Part shown: in pieces, positions 1 to 11,860 of the stretch
How positions within the stretch are numbered: the stretch's first letter is position 1
Layout: each line of letters opens with the position of its first letter
Assembly: GCA_007922305.1 (NCBI GenBank)
Contig: ML677348.1
Location: 19,965,327-20,029,326 of the forward strand
Direction of reading: 5' to 3'
Length of the DNA stretch: 64,000 nucleotides
DNA from: Dermatemys mawii
Taxonomy: Eukaryota; Chordata; Testudines; Dermatemydidae
The notes under the pieces: model-generated
Database searches by the model: none
What the model was told of the DNA's origin: nothing
The model's input: only the letters and a program-made list of their open reading frames with translations
Translations under genes and position numbers: made by a program

Positions 1-1301
1 TGCATGGTGATAGTTTCCATTCATACTCTGTCACCATTGAAATGAAACATTTCATTCACTCAGCTCATTGATGGTAGCCACCTCATTGGTGTCAACTGCC
101 ACAAAAGGGTTGGAAACAAATACTGTTTATGATTCTAGTTTCTCATCGTAGTTGAAAAATCTCATAGAATGTAACAAAAAACAGGGTAACTGTTTATAGG
201 TGTCTTAGACTATATTATAGAATTTAATAGAGAATTACTGAATATCTCTGCTGTAGAATTCTGTAAGATAGTTCAGAAATCCCATAGAAGTTATATAATT
301 ATTTATAGACTTTAAGGCACTATCATGATCATCTCTTACAGTCTATCTGTTTTGAAAGTAATTTCTATAATGCATAACAGCAAAGTAATTTTCTGTCAAA
401 TTCATTCTGTTGTGTATTTAAGTGACCAGCACATACATGTCTGCATGGAAAACCTCTGTCTTTGTTATACTGAGGGGTTCTTTAATTATTATTATTATTC
501 TCTTCAAAGATCTCATTCAAAGCTATTTGATTGTTAGGAAGGCCTTTAACACTTTGTTTCATTTGAACTACTCAATGAATTAATTCACTGGTAGTGTGAC
601 ATATGAGGTGCACCCACTTGTCTGTAAGTATTGTAAAGAAATGCTCATGTTCCCACTGTTCATGAAAATTATATGTTTTCTCTTCCTTTGTGGATTGAGG
701 TTTTTCTTCTATGGGCTTTAAGAAATATCCAGACAACAGCCCCAAGCCTATAAAGATTTATTCCTATTCTTCATTCTACAGACTGTGAACAGTCCCTTTG
801 AAGTGACTGGGACTACTCATAGTTCTTGAAGTTAAGGAAGTTTGTAAGGCATTTCAGGGTTTACGTGTGGACATCTTAACTTTGGAAACCTAGTATACCT
901 GCTTGGATTTTAATGCGAGGCAGCTAGTCACCCATATAATTACCAAGGGTCTCAGGTGGGCTTGCAGAGTCCTCGCTGAAGTGCGCATTGCTGTGCTTCA
1001 CTCCTATCAGTAAGGCAGCTCAGGTATGTCTATATGTGCTGCAATCACAACATCCCAACTGCAGTGTGGATAAATCCTCACTCTCCAAAAAACCAGCACG
1101 ATGCAGAGAGCAGTCCTACAGGCTCCTCCACACCTCAGCACAAAGATACTTCAATCCTCTTTTGGAGGGGTCATCTATAAAGCTGAGAGATTAGTTCCCT
1201 CTGTGTCCATTTAGTCCCTGGATTGCCTGCTAGGACTAGAAACAAAGACATGTGTTGTCATGATTACTACTGTATTGTGATGCGGACATCTGCTCACTTG
1301 G
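1..1301. other. Unassigned AT-rich DNA
   Basis: Nothing recognised. Open frames here (for example 325-537 and 988-1194, plus strand) are short, lack codon-like character and have no recognisable domain. Confidence 0.5.
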
Positions 1302-1309
1302 AACTAGGC

Positions 1310-1425
1310 TAGGTGACCAGATGTCCCAATTTTATAATCCTGATTTTGAGGGCTTTTTCTTATATAGGCTCCTATTGCCCACTCCCCCCGTCCTGATTTT
1401 TCACACTTGCTTTCTGGTCACCCTA
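1310..1425. mobile_element. Short hAT-type MITE, copy 1 (TAGGGTGACC family)
   Basis: A 116-bp element whose ends form inverted repeats, TAGGTGACCAGA on the left and TCTGGTCACCCTA on the right. It is flanked by 8-bp direct repeats AACTAGGC (1302-1309) and AATTAGGC (1426-1433), seven of eight matching. Eight-base target duplications are the hallmark of hAT transposases. It has no coding capacity. A second copy lies at 3495-3619, and I recall the same unit as very common in turtle genomes. Confidence 0.85.
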
Positions 1426-1558
1426 AATTAGGCTGACTTAGATCAGCTACTTATTTCAGTATCTACTGAACAATTTTCTTCTTCATGTAGGTGATTTTTA
1501 GTTTAAAATAACTTAGAACAATGCAAGGCATGCTTTTGTATCAGAAGCCTTTCCAGCT

Positions 1559-1700
1559 TTGACAAAGAGTCCTGTGGCACCTTAAGGACTGACAAAAGTA
1601 TTGAAGCATAAGCTTTCGTAGGCTAGTACCCACTTTGCAGAAGGACTCTTTGTCGCTTCTGCAAATACAGACTAACACGGCTACCCCTCTGATTCTTGAC
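1559..1700. mobile_element. Fold-back retroelement tail (turtle-type, Penelope-like 3' end family)
   Basis: The first part (1559-1640) is the antisense form of a tail also present at 31640-31750, with shared blocks such as CCTGTGGCACCTTA and GCATAAGCTTTCGT. The second part (1641-1698) is in the opposite orientation and ends in the sense terminus ACAGACTAACACGGCTACC. The arms GACAAAGAGTCCT and AGGACTCTTTGTC face each other, so the copy is a head-to-head inversion. Assignment to the Penelope-like family follows from the copy at 31.6-32.6 kb, where the same tail abuts Penelope-like coding sequence. Confidence 0.7.
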
Positions 1701-3486
1701 ACCTTCCAGTTTTGTTACTTGTATAGTTAGTCAGGAGGGATAAATCTGAATGCCCCGGCAGAATGGGACGATCAAAGTCACAGACTGCCTGCTTCCATTC
1801 TGCTAACATGCTTCAGTTTTCTGCAGTTGGCACTATCAACAAGAAAGGGAGATATTTTAATTTGTGGCTCCAAGAACATCATGCTAATGCTGCAGGAAGC
1901 TGAGGAGGGATGCAGCAAAGACAAAGAAAACAGTTTTTAAAGATTGATGAGCTAGAATGTTTTTTTTAAAGTGTGTGTTAGTGTGTGTGTAATATGTTTG
2001 TATGCTGTACACATGGCCCTATTTTCAAAAAAATCATTATTGGGTTGGAAATTAAATTTAACATGGGATCTATAGCATTTCCTATTCTAAGAAAGAAAAA
2101 AACAACTACTGTGTCAAATACACCATTGTGACTGTTGTCTTTTAAAAAATGATTTTACAGTTCTGTAGGCTTGGAGTAGTGAAATAAACTTAGGTTGCTG
2201 GGTACGTCCCATGGTATCCATGCACTTGGCTGTGTAAGATTTGTTATATTGATAAATGGGAAACAGATTGACAAAAGATGAACAGTAACAAGTTGATATA
2301 TTTGTCATAGAGTAACCGTGCTTAATATTTACAGGCCAGATTGTGGCATTCAGCTACTCACCAGCACTGGGGTGATTCAGAGCCATGCTGCTTCAAGGGG
2401 AGCTCTGGCCACACTGAAGTCAATGAAAATGTTCCCATTGAATTCAGTGGAGCCTGGATTTTATCCCTGGAGAAAGGAATGCATGAAATTTACTTTTGCA
2501 TGGGAGCATAAAACTGGAAGAGACTTCCTGAGTCATTGAATTCAGTTCCCTGCTATCGTAGGCAACCTCATCACATAATCTTCCCTTGGGCTGCTGTAGT
2601 CTTTTCTGTGCAATGTTCTCAGCCAAAATGGTGGACCAGTAGAAGGGAAGGGTTCAAGTCCATGGTTCCACCTTAATCCCAAACCCAAGCACAGATAATT
2701 CTATTGTCCCTAGAACTTGGGTGGAGAACGTTGCGGGGGTGGGGGGGAGGGCAGAAGTTAAGGGTGGTCTGGCCTCACAAGTTACTAGAAGTAATTGGGA
2801 AGTAAACATGGTAAGCAATCTGGGCATGAAAATGACAATTGTCTGTCAGTACGATCAGCTCTTACTTGAAACCTACATTTTATTTTAAAAGGGAAAGAGG
2901 GGAAGAAAGCACTTATCTGACTCAATGAAATCCAGGAAACATCAGTGGCCTTACCAGAAAGAAATTACTTCATACAGGCTCTTTGATTCATACAATAGTC
3001 CATCTCTGTATATGCTATTTCAAACAGAAATTGAGATAGCATAATTAAACAATTATCTATGTAATTTAATAAATATAATTAACTGGTGCCTGGAACTCTT
3101 TTGTATTTGCATCAGTTAAATCAGAGGTCATATAAAAACATTCACTGGAATTTTAAAATTGGGATGAGGAAAACTTGCTGTTTGGCTCAAAGAGGTTTGG
3201 TTGTGCTGAAATCTTCTAGTCAAGTAGTTAGAGTGAAAAAAATTATTAGATCTAATAGACAATGATATTGAGTCAATATGATATTTTGCTGAAACTAAAT
3301 GGCAGGATATTTAATATATTTAGCTGACCAGTTAAGCTATTTGCAGTTGATGGGATAACACTCACTTAGAACTGTTATAACAGAGCAAGGAAGAGAAGAT
3401 AACTTACTATGCCAGCTACACAGAAGAAAGTCAGGAAAGTATATATTATAACATGTAACATGTCAAACAGAGTTGAAGTAGCAGCA
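1701..3486. other. Unassigned DNA with simple repeats
   Basis: Contains an interrupted (GT)n tract near 1970-1992 and a G-rich run near 2727-2748. No gene or classified repeat is seen. Confidence 0.45.
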
Positions 3487-3494
3487 CACTAAAG

Positions 3495-3619
3495 TAGGGT
3501 GACCAGATATCCTGATTTTATAGGGACAGTCCCGATTTTTGGGTCTTTTTCTTATATAGGCTCCTATTAACCTCCTACCCCTCGTCCCAATTTTTCACAC
3601 TTGCTATCTGGTCACCCTA
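3495..3619. mobile_element. Short hAT-type MITE, copy 2 (TAGGGTGACC family)
   Basis: A 125-bp element with ends TAGGGTGACCAGATA and TATCTGGTCACCCTA, flanked by CACTAAAG (3487-3494) and TGCTAAAG (3620-3627), six of eight matching with both differences transitions. The body aligns to the copy at 1310-1425 (shared TTTTTCTTATATAGGCTCCT). It is non-coding and was mobilised in trans by a hAT transposase. Confidence 0.87.
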
Positions 3620-3627
3620 TGCTAAAG

Positions 3628-4440
3628 CCTCACTTCGGGCCTTTCAGTGCATTGTAGGAGTATCTACACGGGATGTTACTGCCCAGCAAGTTGGTGGACT
3701 ATAGCTTCACAGCCTGCTTTGCCATGCAGTAACTTGCCACATAGAAAAGCCCTGAGTTGGAGTGACTAGCTATTGGATGAACTTATCCAATGCTATGTCT
3801 GTATCTTGACCTGTACCCTTAGGTTGTGTAGAAGGGTAAAATCAAAGGAGGATAGATACTTCTTACAAGTGAAGGCAGTTGGGTGCTGTGTATTTTTTAA
3901 AGTAATTCCTTCCAGGAAGTTGCATTGTATGACTCAGGGACAGCTGGCAAAAAGGGACTGAGTGGGTGAGTGAGGTTTAGGTAACATTATTAAACTCTAA
4001 ATATTTTGTCTTTTTTGTCATGCATCTCTGTTTTCAGAGGGCAAGAAATTAGCTGTGAATAGGAAATAAAGCACAACTGTTAGTAGCTGTTTGGGGTTCT
4101 TGTACCTTTTCCCCCCTGTTGTACATATTAATTCTTGTTCTTAAGCATCTCTTTAAACAGATTTATTGAACAGACTATAAGAAGCATCTGCCATAGTTTT
4201 ATAAAAGAAGGGCCATCTTCTAGAGGCAAAGCATTGAAGAAATGAGTGAATATTCCCCAATTCCTCACTGGGAAAAGCCTAACTCAGAATAGCATTACCA
4301 CATTGCTTGGAGGTTGGTCTGCATGATTTACTGAAGACTGTCTGGGAACATCTGTGGGCCCATACTGGCCAATGAGCAAAAACAGAGTCAGTGATTTACA
4401 GAACACCCATTAAGTTCTTTTTGTGATATAGGCAGGGGAT
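3628..4440. other. Unassigned DNA
   Basis: No gene, RNA or classified repeat recognised. Confidence 0.4.
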
Positions 4441-4446
4441 GTGGGT

Positions 4447-4790
4447 AATCCGATCTAGTGGTTAGAGCTGGAGCCAAGAATCAGAGCCAAGAGTCAGAAG
4501 CCAGGCAAAGGAGCACAGCTGGGAATAAGGCAGGCACAGAAGTGATCATAGCTGTGGATATAAGTGGTGAGCAGCCAGCAACCTCTGTTGCTGCTGCTTA
4601 AGAGCATTCCCGCTGGTTCCCATCAGCTTAAGAGGTGGGCCAGCCAATCAAGCAGTTCTGCTGTTGCTTGTTTGTGTTCATTAGTCTGTCTGGAGTTGGA
4701 GCTGGAGCTAGCTCCCTCAAGGCTCAGCTGCAGGTCCTTGGGTCTGACAGGGGTGAATTAAGGGTAATCATTGATAGCAGCAACCAGTTC
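4447..4790 (+). repeat. Probable LTR-like repeat fragment
   Basis: Begins with GATCTAGTGGTTAGAGCTGGAGCC, then short repeats of the type AGAGCCAAGAGTCAGAAGCC, then a CTGCTGCTTAAGAG stretch. I recall this arrangement from turtle dispersed repeats. No terminal repeats or target duplication could be defined, so class and borders are uncertain. Confidence 0.35.
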
Positions 4791-4799
4791 CTGCTGCTT

Positions 4800-5159
4800 G
4801 TAGCGTGTAGATCACATAACCTCTGGGAGATGGAGACTCACTGGGACACCACCTTCTTAGGTCATATCACAAGATCTAAATATGATGGGAGTTATTCAAG
4901 GGATGGAAGGGGTGCAAGGGAGAGAGAGCATTGCTACCTGGGAAAGTAGCAATGTACACACATTCTGGACATCTTTTGTGGGGTGAATAATATAGTCAGA
5001 CCACAAATACTCTTTCTAGGGAGTAGAACTAAAGAGAAGACCAGTAGTATCTCCCTTATGCTGTGGAGAAAAGAAGAAAGAGCTGCTCACTCTAAACTTC
5101 TGACTAGTGATTTCATGGTGTGAGGCACATCAGGGAGAATAAGTTAAAGGGGAAAGGAG
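4800..5159. other. Unassigned DNA
   Basis: Nothing recognised. Confidence 0.4.
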
Positions 5160-5600
5160 AGATTTAGAGAATGGGGAAAGTGGTAGTGGGGGAAATTGAG
5201 GGAGACATTTGAAGTGATAGGGAAAGCAGCGAAAGACTTAAAGTATTGAGAGGGAGGTAGAGGATACAAGTTAGAAAATTGGGGCTGTAGACAGGAGATA
5301 AGGATTGAGAGAGAAAGAGAAGAATTTTGACTAAGAGAAAAGAGAAGAAAGTCAGAGTAAAGGTCACATGCAGAAAGGACTGGGGAGAAAATGACAACGG
5401 CAAAGCAGAGAGCTAAAAATAGGGGCAGAATCAGAAGAGAAAAAGAGGATTAAAGAAGAAAGTTATTGGAGATCAAATAAACTGAACATTTTGTAAAATC
5501 TTAAACAGAAAAGAGACACTGAAAAAGAACTTGGAGAAGGGAAGGATACACTGGGATAAAAAGCATGGAGAGAAAGAAAGGGGAAGAGAGAAAATAAAAA
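5160..5600. repeat. Purine-rich low-complexity tract
   Basis: The plus strand is strongly A+G biased for over 400 bp, with runs such as GAGAGAGAAAGAGAAGAA and GAGAGAAAGAAAGGGGAAGAG. The long antisense open frames overlapping it reflect absence of stop codons in the pyrimidine complement and are not evidence of a gene. Confidence 0.75.
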
Positions 5601-6920
5601 TCAAGGGAGACATGGATTGTATCAAATGCTTGATGCCAACCTATTTTTATATAAACTATGTTAAAGTATGAGATGGTATCTATCAGGCAGCGGAAGGGTA
5701 CATGCCAATAGGGGCAGGGGAAACTGATTTGCCAAGCCTGAGAAGATGGTGGTGCCAGGAAGGGATCAGGGCTAATTAATTGGCAACCTTTTCTGGTGGT
5801 TCTCACTAGCTTTTCAAAAGTCATAAGACCAACAGTAAAGATTATATTGTTAGTACAGGTGTACAAAGACTGCAGTAAATAAGCTATTATTAGGCTACTA
5901 AATATATCCATTTCCATTTTGTAATCATAGTCACTTACACTGTTGTAACACAATTCAAGAAAACTACTTTTCTAATATTCTAAAAGTATGGAGTTAAAAA
6001 TAATGCCAATTTAATTGTAAATTTTCTCAGCTAATGTATAATGGCTCCCTTCCTTTGAAATTTCAGAGTGCTGTTCTGAAGCATGAGCTGAAGCATGTGA
6101 GCATAGCTTTAAAGTAATATGAATTATGTTGCAGATACTGAAAATTGCAGAGTACGCCAGCTATGATCAGCATTAGTTTATACACACATTTTCTCATCTA
6201 ATTTTTCCATATGATTTAATATGGTTCAGTGTTGTACATTAATGATTCTATTCCCTTTTGATCAGACTAAACTCTCTTTTTTGGAGAGGGCGGCAGCTCT
6301 ATTAAACACAGATACAGTCAACATGTGGCTCAGAAGATTTTCCCTTTTCCAGTGTATGATACGTTGGAGCAAAAATTTGGTCAAGAGGCTTCCACCAAGC
6401 CTCGGGAGGCCAAATTTTTAAAGAGAGGTCAGAGGACAACTAACCTTACAGCTTCCAGAACAAACTACAGAACTCTTTTAATGACTCATCTTTCCTACAA
6501 TATTCACAATATCATTATTTTAAAAAGATCAAATCATAACAATTCCTGCTATTGGAGAGTGTAGCTAAGCATGGTAACTGGGTAACAGGGTAACTGCCCA
6601 GCTTCAGGGAGGAAGTGGAACATTGACTGATATTGTCTTTTGCATAAGAGTTGTAGAGGGTTCAGATACCTTTGTGATGGACGCAGTCTATCAATTGACA
6701 GAGGAGTGCACACAAAATAAAAATAAGGTAATGGTGCTAAAGAGTATAAAGGCCCTTAATCAAACTAGCCAATATGTGGACATACCTAAAGTGAGTAACC
6801 ATGTCAGTGTATCACAGTACTCCATTGCCTGCTTACTGTTTGTCACCCACGTTTGTTTGACCACCTCTTACGTTTACAATGTAACCTGCTGGGTAATGAC
6901 TGTGCCTTGGGATTAAGGCT
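5601..6920. other. Unassigned DNA
   Basis: Open frames of 60-100 codons occur on both strands but none shows a recognisable domain or splice context. Confidence 0.4.
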
Positions 6921-7015
6921 CTGAACTGGAACTCAGTGGTCAGGGTTCAGTGCTCTGCTCGGCCACAAGCTTCCTATATGACCTTGAGCAACTAGTCTCT
7001 CTGGCATGGATTCAC
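6921..7015 (+). repeat. MIR-like SINE fragment
   Basis: The run of GTTCAGTGCTCTGC, CTTCCTATATGACCTTGAGCAA and AGTCTCTCTGGC follows the tRNA-derived and core portion of MIR SINEs (gttcaattcccagctctgcc, tgtgaccttgggcaagtcac). Diverged; no target duplication seen. Confidence 0.5.
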
Positions 7016-7017
7016 AC

Positions 7018-7600
7018 TGGGATTTAGGCATTGCTATGCTGAGATTGGTCCCTAAGAATGGGAGTCACAAAATCCAGCCTGCTAGATGGGAAGCTCCCTA
7101 AAGTAGCCAGTGGGAGATGCTGTCAAGAGGGGTGTGTGCTAAGCCTCTCATGGGCATTTCCCTACAGCCCAGGCTTAGGTGTCTCTCTCTGCTAGTGATC
7201 CACAGTCAGAAATCCCTCTCAAGTCAGATGGCTTAGGCACCTTAATTGTTGCTTGTCAGAATGGATTAGGCACCTGCCTCATTCCACGCAAAGCAGCCGG
7301 AGGAGGCGATGCCGCCACTCCCCTTATAACTTTCAGCTCAATGATTAGGACATTCACCTGGCATGTGGGCTACCCAGGTTCAATTTCCTCTTCTGCCTCA
7401 GGAGCAGAAAGATTGGACAGGGGTCTCCCACACTTCTCAGGAGAGTGCCTCACCTCTTGGCCATGGGATATTCTGATATGGATCTTTCTCGATCACTCCT
7501 GTTGATGCTGTTCCACTTTGGTAACAGTACTTACCTACCTGGCTGGATTTTGTGAAGATAAATTCATTAATCCTTGTGAGGTGCTTGGATGCTAAGGTGA
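7018..7600. repeat. tRNA-like palindromic dispersed repeat
   Basis: The core 7330-7450 has the form 'attaggacattcacctggcatgtggg ... acccaggttcaatttc ... gggtctcccaca', typical of a tRNA-like palindromic family I recall from turtles. The stretch before it (gagtcacaaaatccagcctgc, cccaggcttaggtg) belongs to the same composite unit. The last 60 bp (gtgaagataaattcattaatccttgtgaggtgc) resembles the 3' end of MIR-type SINEs. Borders are approximate. Confidence 0.45.
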
Positions 7601-7607
7601 GGGAGGC

Positions 7608-8010
7608 TAGATTCACAGAGTTTAAGGCCAGGGGGGACCATTACATCATCTAGTATGGCTCCCTGTATAACACAGGTCAGTTTCACTCAGTTATCTCTGT
7701 ACTGAGCCCAATAACTTGAGTGTAGCTAAAGCATATCTTCTAGAAAGACAAATAGTCCTGATCTGAGGACAGCAAGAGATAAGAGACTCCACTACTGCCC
7801 TTGATAGTTTATTGCAGGAGTTAATCACCCTTACTGTTAAAAAAAAAAGCGTGCTTAATTTCTAATTTTAATTTGTCTGGTTTCAGCTTCCAGTCACTGG
7901 TTCTTTTTATACCTTTCTTTGCAAAGATAAAGCACTCTCTAGTACCCAATATTTTCTCCTTGTGAAGATACTTATACACTGTAATCAAGTCCCATCTCAG
8001 TCATCTATAA
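7608..8010 (-). mobile_element. CR1 LINE 3' end, 5'-truncated, antisense
   Basis: The left edge GATTCACAGAGTTTAAGGCC followed by GGACCATTACATCATCTAG is the reverse complement of the conserved 3' terminus of amniote CR1 elements. The remainder (cttccagtcactggttctt, tatacactgtaatcaagtc) is the antisense of the end of ORF2 and the 3' UTR. CR1 encodes an endonuclease/reverse transcriptase and typically leaves 5'-truncated copies, as here. The 5' side is cut by the hAT MITE starting near 8015. Confidence 0.8.
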
Positions 8011-8014
8011 TAGA

Positions 8015-8944
8015 TACGGTTGCCAACTGCCTAATCACACAAACCCAAACAACCTTGACCCACCCTTTCTGTGAGGCCCTGCCCAGCTCACTCCATCCCC
8101 CCTCCCTCCATCAATTGCTCTCCCTCACCCTCCCTCACTTTCACCAGGCTGGGGCTGTGTGAGGGGGAGCGGGCTCCGGGCCAAGGCAGAGGGGTTTGGA
8201 GTGTGGGAGGGGGCTCTGGACTGAGCCTGGGGCAGGGGGCTGGGGTGCAGGAGGGTGTGTAGGATGCAAGCTCAGGGAGGAAGTTTGAGTGCTAGAGGGG
8301 ACTCAGGGCTGGGGCAGGAGACTGGGGTGGGGATGATTGGTGCGGGCTCTGGGAGGAAGTTTGGGTGAAGAAGGGGGCTACAGGGCTGGGGTGGGGGGTT
8401 GGGGTTCAGAAGGGGGTTTGAGGTGCTGGCTCCAGGAGGAGGCTTAGGGCTGGGGTGTGGGAGGAGGTGAGGGGTACAGCGTTTTGGTGGGCAGCACTTA
8501 CCTCAGGGGGCTCCTGCTCGGTGGCACAGTGGAGCTAAGGCAGGCTCCCTGCCTGCCCTGGCCCTGCACTGCTCCCAAAAATGACTGGCACTTCCCTCTG
8601 GCAGCAGCTCCTAGGTGGGGGCTGGGGGGTCTCTGTGCACTGCCCTTGCCTTGAGGCACCACCCCTGCAGTTCCCATTGGCCACAGTTCCTGGCCAATGG
8701 CAGCTTTGGAGTTGGTGCTTGCGGCAGCGGCAGCACACGGAGATCTCCTGGCGCCCCAAGGTTGTAGGGATGTGCTGGCCACTTCCAGGGGCCATGGGGG
8801 CCTGGACAGGTAGGGAGCCTGCCTTAGTCCCACTGTACTGCTGGACTTATAGAGCCTAAAATCTCCTGGTTTGGCTTCAGTAGCCTCTGGGAGATAGACT
8901 AATTCTAGGAGACTCCTGGTGAAACTGGGAGGGTTGGGAACCCT
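8015..8944. mobile_element. G-rich hAT-type MITE (TAGGGTTGCC family), copy 1
   Basis: Left end TACGGTTGCCAAC and right end TTGGGAACCCTA are the degraded terminal inverted repeats of the family also seen at 51566-52013 and 57439-58253. The interior (8160-8470) repeats GGGGCTGGGG/TGCAGGAGGG motifs and is shared with the 57 kb copy. The flanking 8-mers (ATAATAGA and TAAGTAGA) are only weakly similar, so the target duplication is not secure. The overlapping open frames come from the GC-rich repeat. Confidence 0.7.
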
Positions 8945-8963
8945 ATAAGTAGATAGTTTCTGT

Positions 8964-9245
8964 GGGCTCGTCTTCACTACCGGGAGATTGACACTGCTGC
9001 AACTGATGCAGCAGGTGTCAGTTTAGCAGGTCTAGTGAAGACCCTCTAAATCAATGGCAGAGCTCCCCGGTTGACCCCAGAACTCCAGCTCTGCGAGAAG
9101 ACTGAGGTAATTTTACCGGAGAGCGCCTCCCGTCAACACACCTCAGTGAGGACACCAAGGTAAGTTGACCTAATCCAGCTACATTATTCACGTAGCAGAA
9201 ATAATGTAATTTAGGTCGACTTACCCCAGTAGTGAAGACAAGTCC
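8964..9245. mobile_element. TIR element of the 'GTCTTCACTAC' type
   Basis: Ends GGGCTCGTCTTCACTACCGGG and CCAGTAGTGAAGACAAGTCC are inverted repeats of about 20 bp with few mismatches. Flanking triplets TGT and TAT are compatible with the 3-bp duplications of Harbinger-like elements but do not match fully. A second internal GTGAAGAC motif near 9034 suggests an internal rearrangement. No coding sequence. Confidence 0.75.
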
Positions 9246-10699
9246 TATGTCTTCTGGGAAGCACCTAGCACCTTTCTAGATACTATAATATAAAAATGAA
9301 ACAGTTGTGGTAAGAAAGTACATATAAAGGTAGGTATGTAATTACACACAAAATTTTGCATGTGCAAATGGGTCTAAAATATGGTTTTAACTCCATAAAT
9401 AATGCCAGTTTCTGGAAATCCACAAAGCGGATCTACTAGTGTCATATGGGCCTAAGAATGGCCTGCCATGTATAGGAGAAAAATGCAAGGTTTTTTTTCA
9501 AACTGATCCAATTAGTATGAATTGCACGTGGCTTTCCAAGAATTAAAAGAACTAGCCATGGGAAGGTTACTCAGAAGAAAAGAGAGAACTATTTCTTAAA
9601 CACTTTGTGTATATAAAATAGTATCTCATAACATCCTTGTCACAGAAATAAGTGAGTTTACATTTCATCAGTGTTATGTCTTCTACTACTGATACAATAA
9701 TTACTGTCATCTGAAGCTCTTTTAGCCATGGTCATTTTCACAGGAACATTCCTACTAAGTGTATATATGATTCTACCGAGGTCATAGTAATTCTTTTTTT
9801 GTGAGATATCTCTGTGCATTTGTTGCTCAGACACTGAGGGACCAAGTAGCACCAGAGAAATGAAGGGCGAGCAGCCTCAGGGCCTCTCTCTAGTTATTTT
9901 AAGACTGAGATATTTTCAGCTGGAAAGCCTGTGGCAAAATAATTGGAGGTGTCTTGTATTTTTTTGACACCATTCTGTTAATCTGGCTATTTCAGTAGCA
10001 CCTACTTTAGAACTGCCTCATTGATCAACTAGATCTACACCATAGGAAATTTAAATGAAAAAACAAAAAGGATGTTATTTTTAGTCATATACTTTTTTCA
10101 TTCTGTGCTAAAAAGGCTTCATAAAGGATCAGTTTGACCTTGATGTTTACTGACAATGTGAGCAGCATGTCAGTGCTAGCAACTGGCTATCACATCATTA
10201 TTTCTTGTGTAAGCAGTGTCCGGCTGAGCTCTACCCTGACATCTGGTGGTGAATTGTGGGAATTGCAGTGAGTTGTGGAACAGAACATTGGGGCTGATCT
10301 TATTTGCACAGGCACACCTACTACGCCTACTCTGAGCTCACAGCAGCCCAAATGGTCACTTCGGCTGCTGTGGGTCCCCCAGTTTCTCCGTTATTGGGGC
10401 AGAAATGACAAAGTGTTGTTATCCTGATCATGTCAATCAAGGACTGTGAACACGTACTTGTTATGTACTTCTTTGTTATGATGGAGGGATTCACCATCAT
10501 CTAGGTAGCACTCACTGGGCAAGGGACAGGTGTTCAAAACTCACTGAATTTGAGAGAGGCTGTAGAGAAGCTGCCATACCTTTTGGTGAGGGTCTTGTCT
10601 AAGGCCCATTGCACCCTGCCTCTCTCCACTGTAGAATGTCAGAGCTAATGTTTGATTCTATTAGGAGTATAGGTTCAGCCTGCTGAGCTGAATTCACTT
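9246..10699. other. Unassigned DNA
   Basis: AT-rich, no recognised repeat or gene. Confidence 0.4.
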
Positions 10700-11530
10700 T
10701 GGGTCCAGTGGTGCACCTGCACTAAGTGCCGCCTGCCCCCGCCCCCTGCCCCCACTAAAAGCTGAAATCACTTGAGAGCTGTGTTAAGTAGGGGGGCCTA
10801 AAGGCATATTACTGAGCAGTTTGTGTCGCCAAGCAGTTTGTGTGGCTGGCAGAGTGGAGCAGTGGACTCAGCTGAACAGTTCCTGGGTGCAGTTTGCGCA
10901 GCTGGCACAGCAGAGCAGTTTGGGTGTCGGCTGGCAGAGCAGCCAGCGGAGCAGTTTGTGCTGCTGGCAGAGTGGCTGGCGCAGCAGGGCGGCTTGTGGT
11001 GAGGGCTGCAGTAGAATCCCACAGAGAGGCGGCGCAGTCGGCCTCGGACCATGTAAGGTGCCCCTTAACCTGCCCTCCATTTCCACCCAGGCGGGGAGAT
11101 ATGACTCTGCAGATTGACTTTTGCACTCTGCACTGACCAGGAACAGAGACTCTTGGGCTGTTGGACTTTTGGGACTATTGGGTGAGTTTTGGGGTTGTGG
11201 GACTCAAGAGCCAAAGGGAAGGCCACGGCCTATTTGCTGGGAGAGGGGCTTCTGGCTCATGGTTTATTTTATTAATCCTGTTTGTAGTGTTTCCCCAATG
11301 TAATGCCACATTGTTTCTCTCTGTTATTAAAAGGCTTTTGGTACATTCAGACTCTGTGCTTGCGAGAGGGGAAGTATTGTCTCTTAGGGACGCCCAGAGG
11401 GGTGGTATATGGTTGTCCCAGGTCACTGGGTGGGGCTCGAGCCGGTTTTGTATTGTGTTATTGGAATGGAACCCCTGGATACTGAACCCGGCCCTTGTTG
11501 CTGCCAACTCTGATGGGCAGAAGGGTTACA
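10700..11530 (+). mobile_element. LTR of a turtle LTR retrotransposon (probable solo LTR)
   Basis: Contains in order a GC-rich U3-like part with repeated GAGCAGTTTG/CTGGCAGAG units (10810-10990), a region ending in TTATTAAAAGGCTTTTG (poly(A)-signal-like, near 11323), a U5-like part with ACTCTGTGCTTGCGAGAGG, and a terminal GGGTTACA at 11523-11530. I recall this unit from turtle genomes as an LTR. The reversed relative at 15790 begins TGTAACCC, the complement of this end. The 5' border is approximate and I could not define a target duplication or adjoining internal sequence. Confidence 0.65.
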
Positions 11531-11852
11531 CTTGGAAAGAGAATTGTTAAATTATTTGTGTTCCCTTTTGGTGTACCTACAGTATTCACTCACACCTGCA
11601 GCTGTGTCTGCTCAAATGATAGGAAGACTTATTTTGCTAACTGCAAAACCCGCTTTTAACATTGTTGGTTCAAAATTTCTTCTGAGAGTTTTAGACTCAA
11701 GATGAGATTTTATGACAAATAAAAGTAGTTTAAAGTATAACTTTTGAAAGTTAAGCCCCTCACTTGTAGAAAATTAAACCAATCACACACCCCACCCCTC
11801 AACACACCATGTTGTATTAAAGGCCTATACATCTTAATTCATACATCTTCTC
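11531..11852. other. Unassigned DNA
   Basis: Nothing recognised. Confidence 0.4.
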
Positions 11853-11860
11853 TAGCTAGT

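Noticed and set aside
5501..5953. 150-codon minus-strand open frame
   Set aside because: Partly in the purine-rich tract; hydrophobic, no domain, no convincing splice sites.
8498..8977. 159-codon minus-strand open frame
   Set aside because: Inside the GC-rich hAT MITE at 8015-8944; frame length follows base composition.
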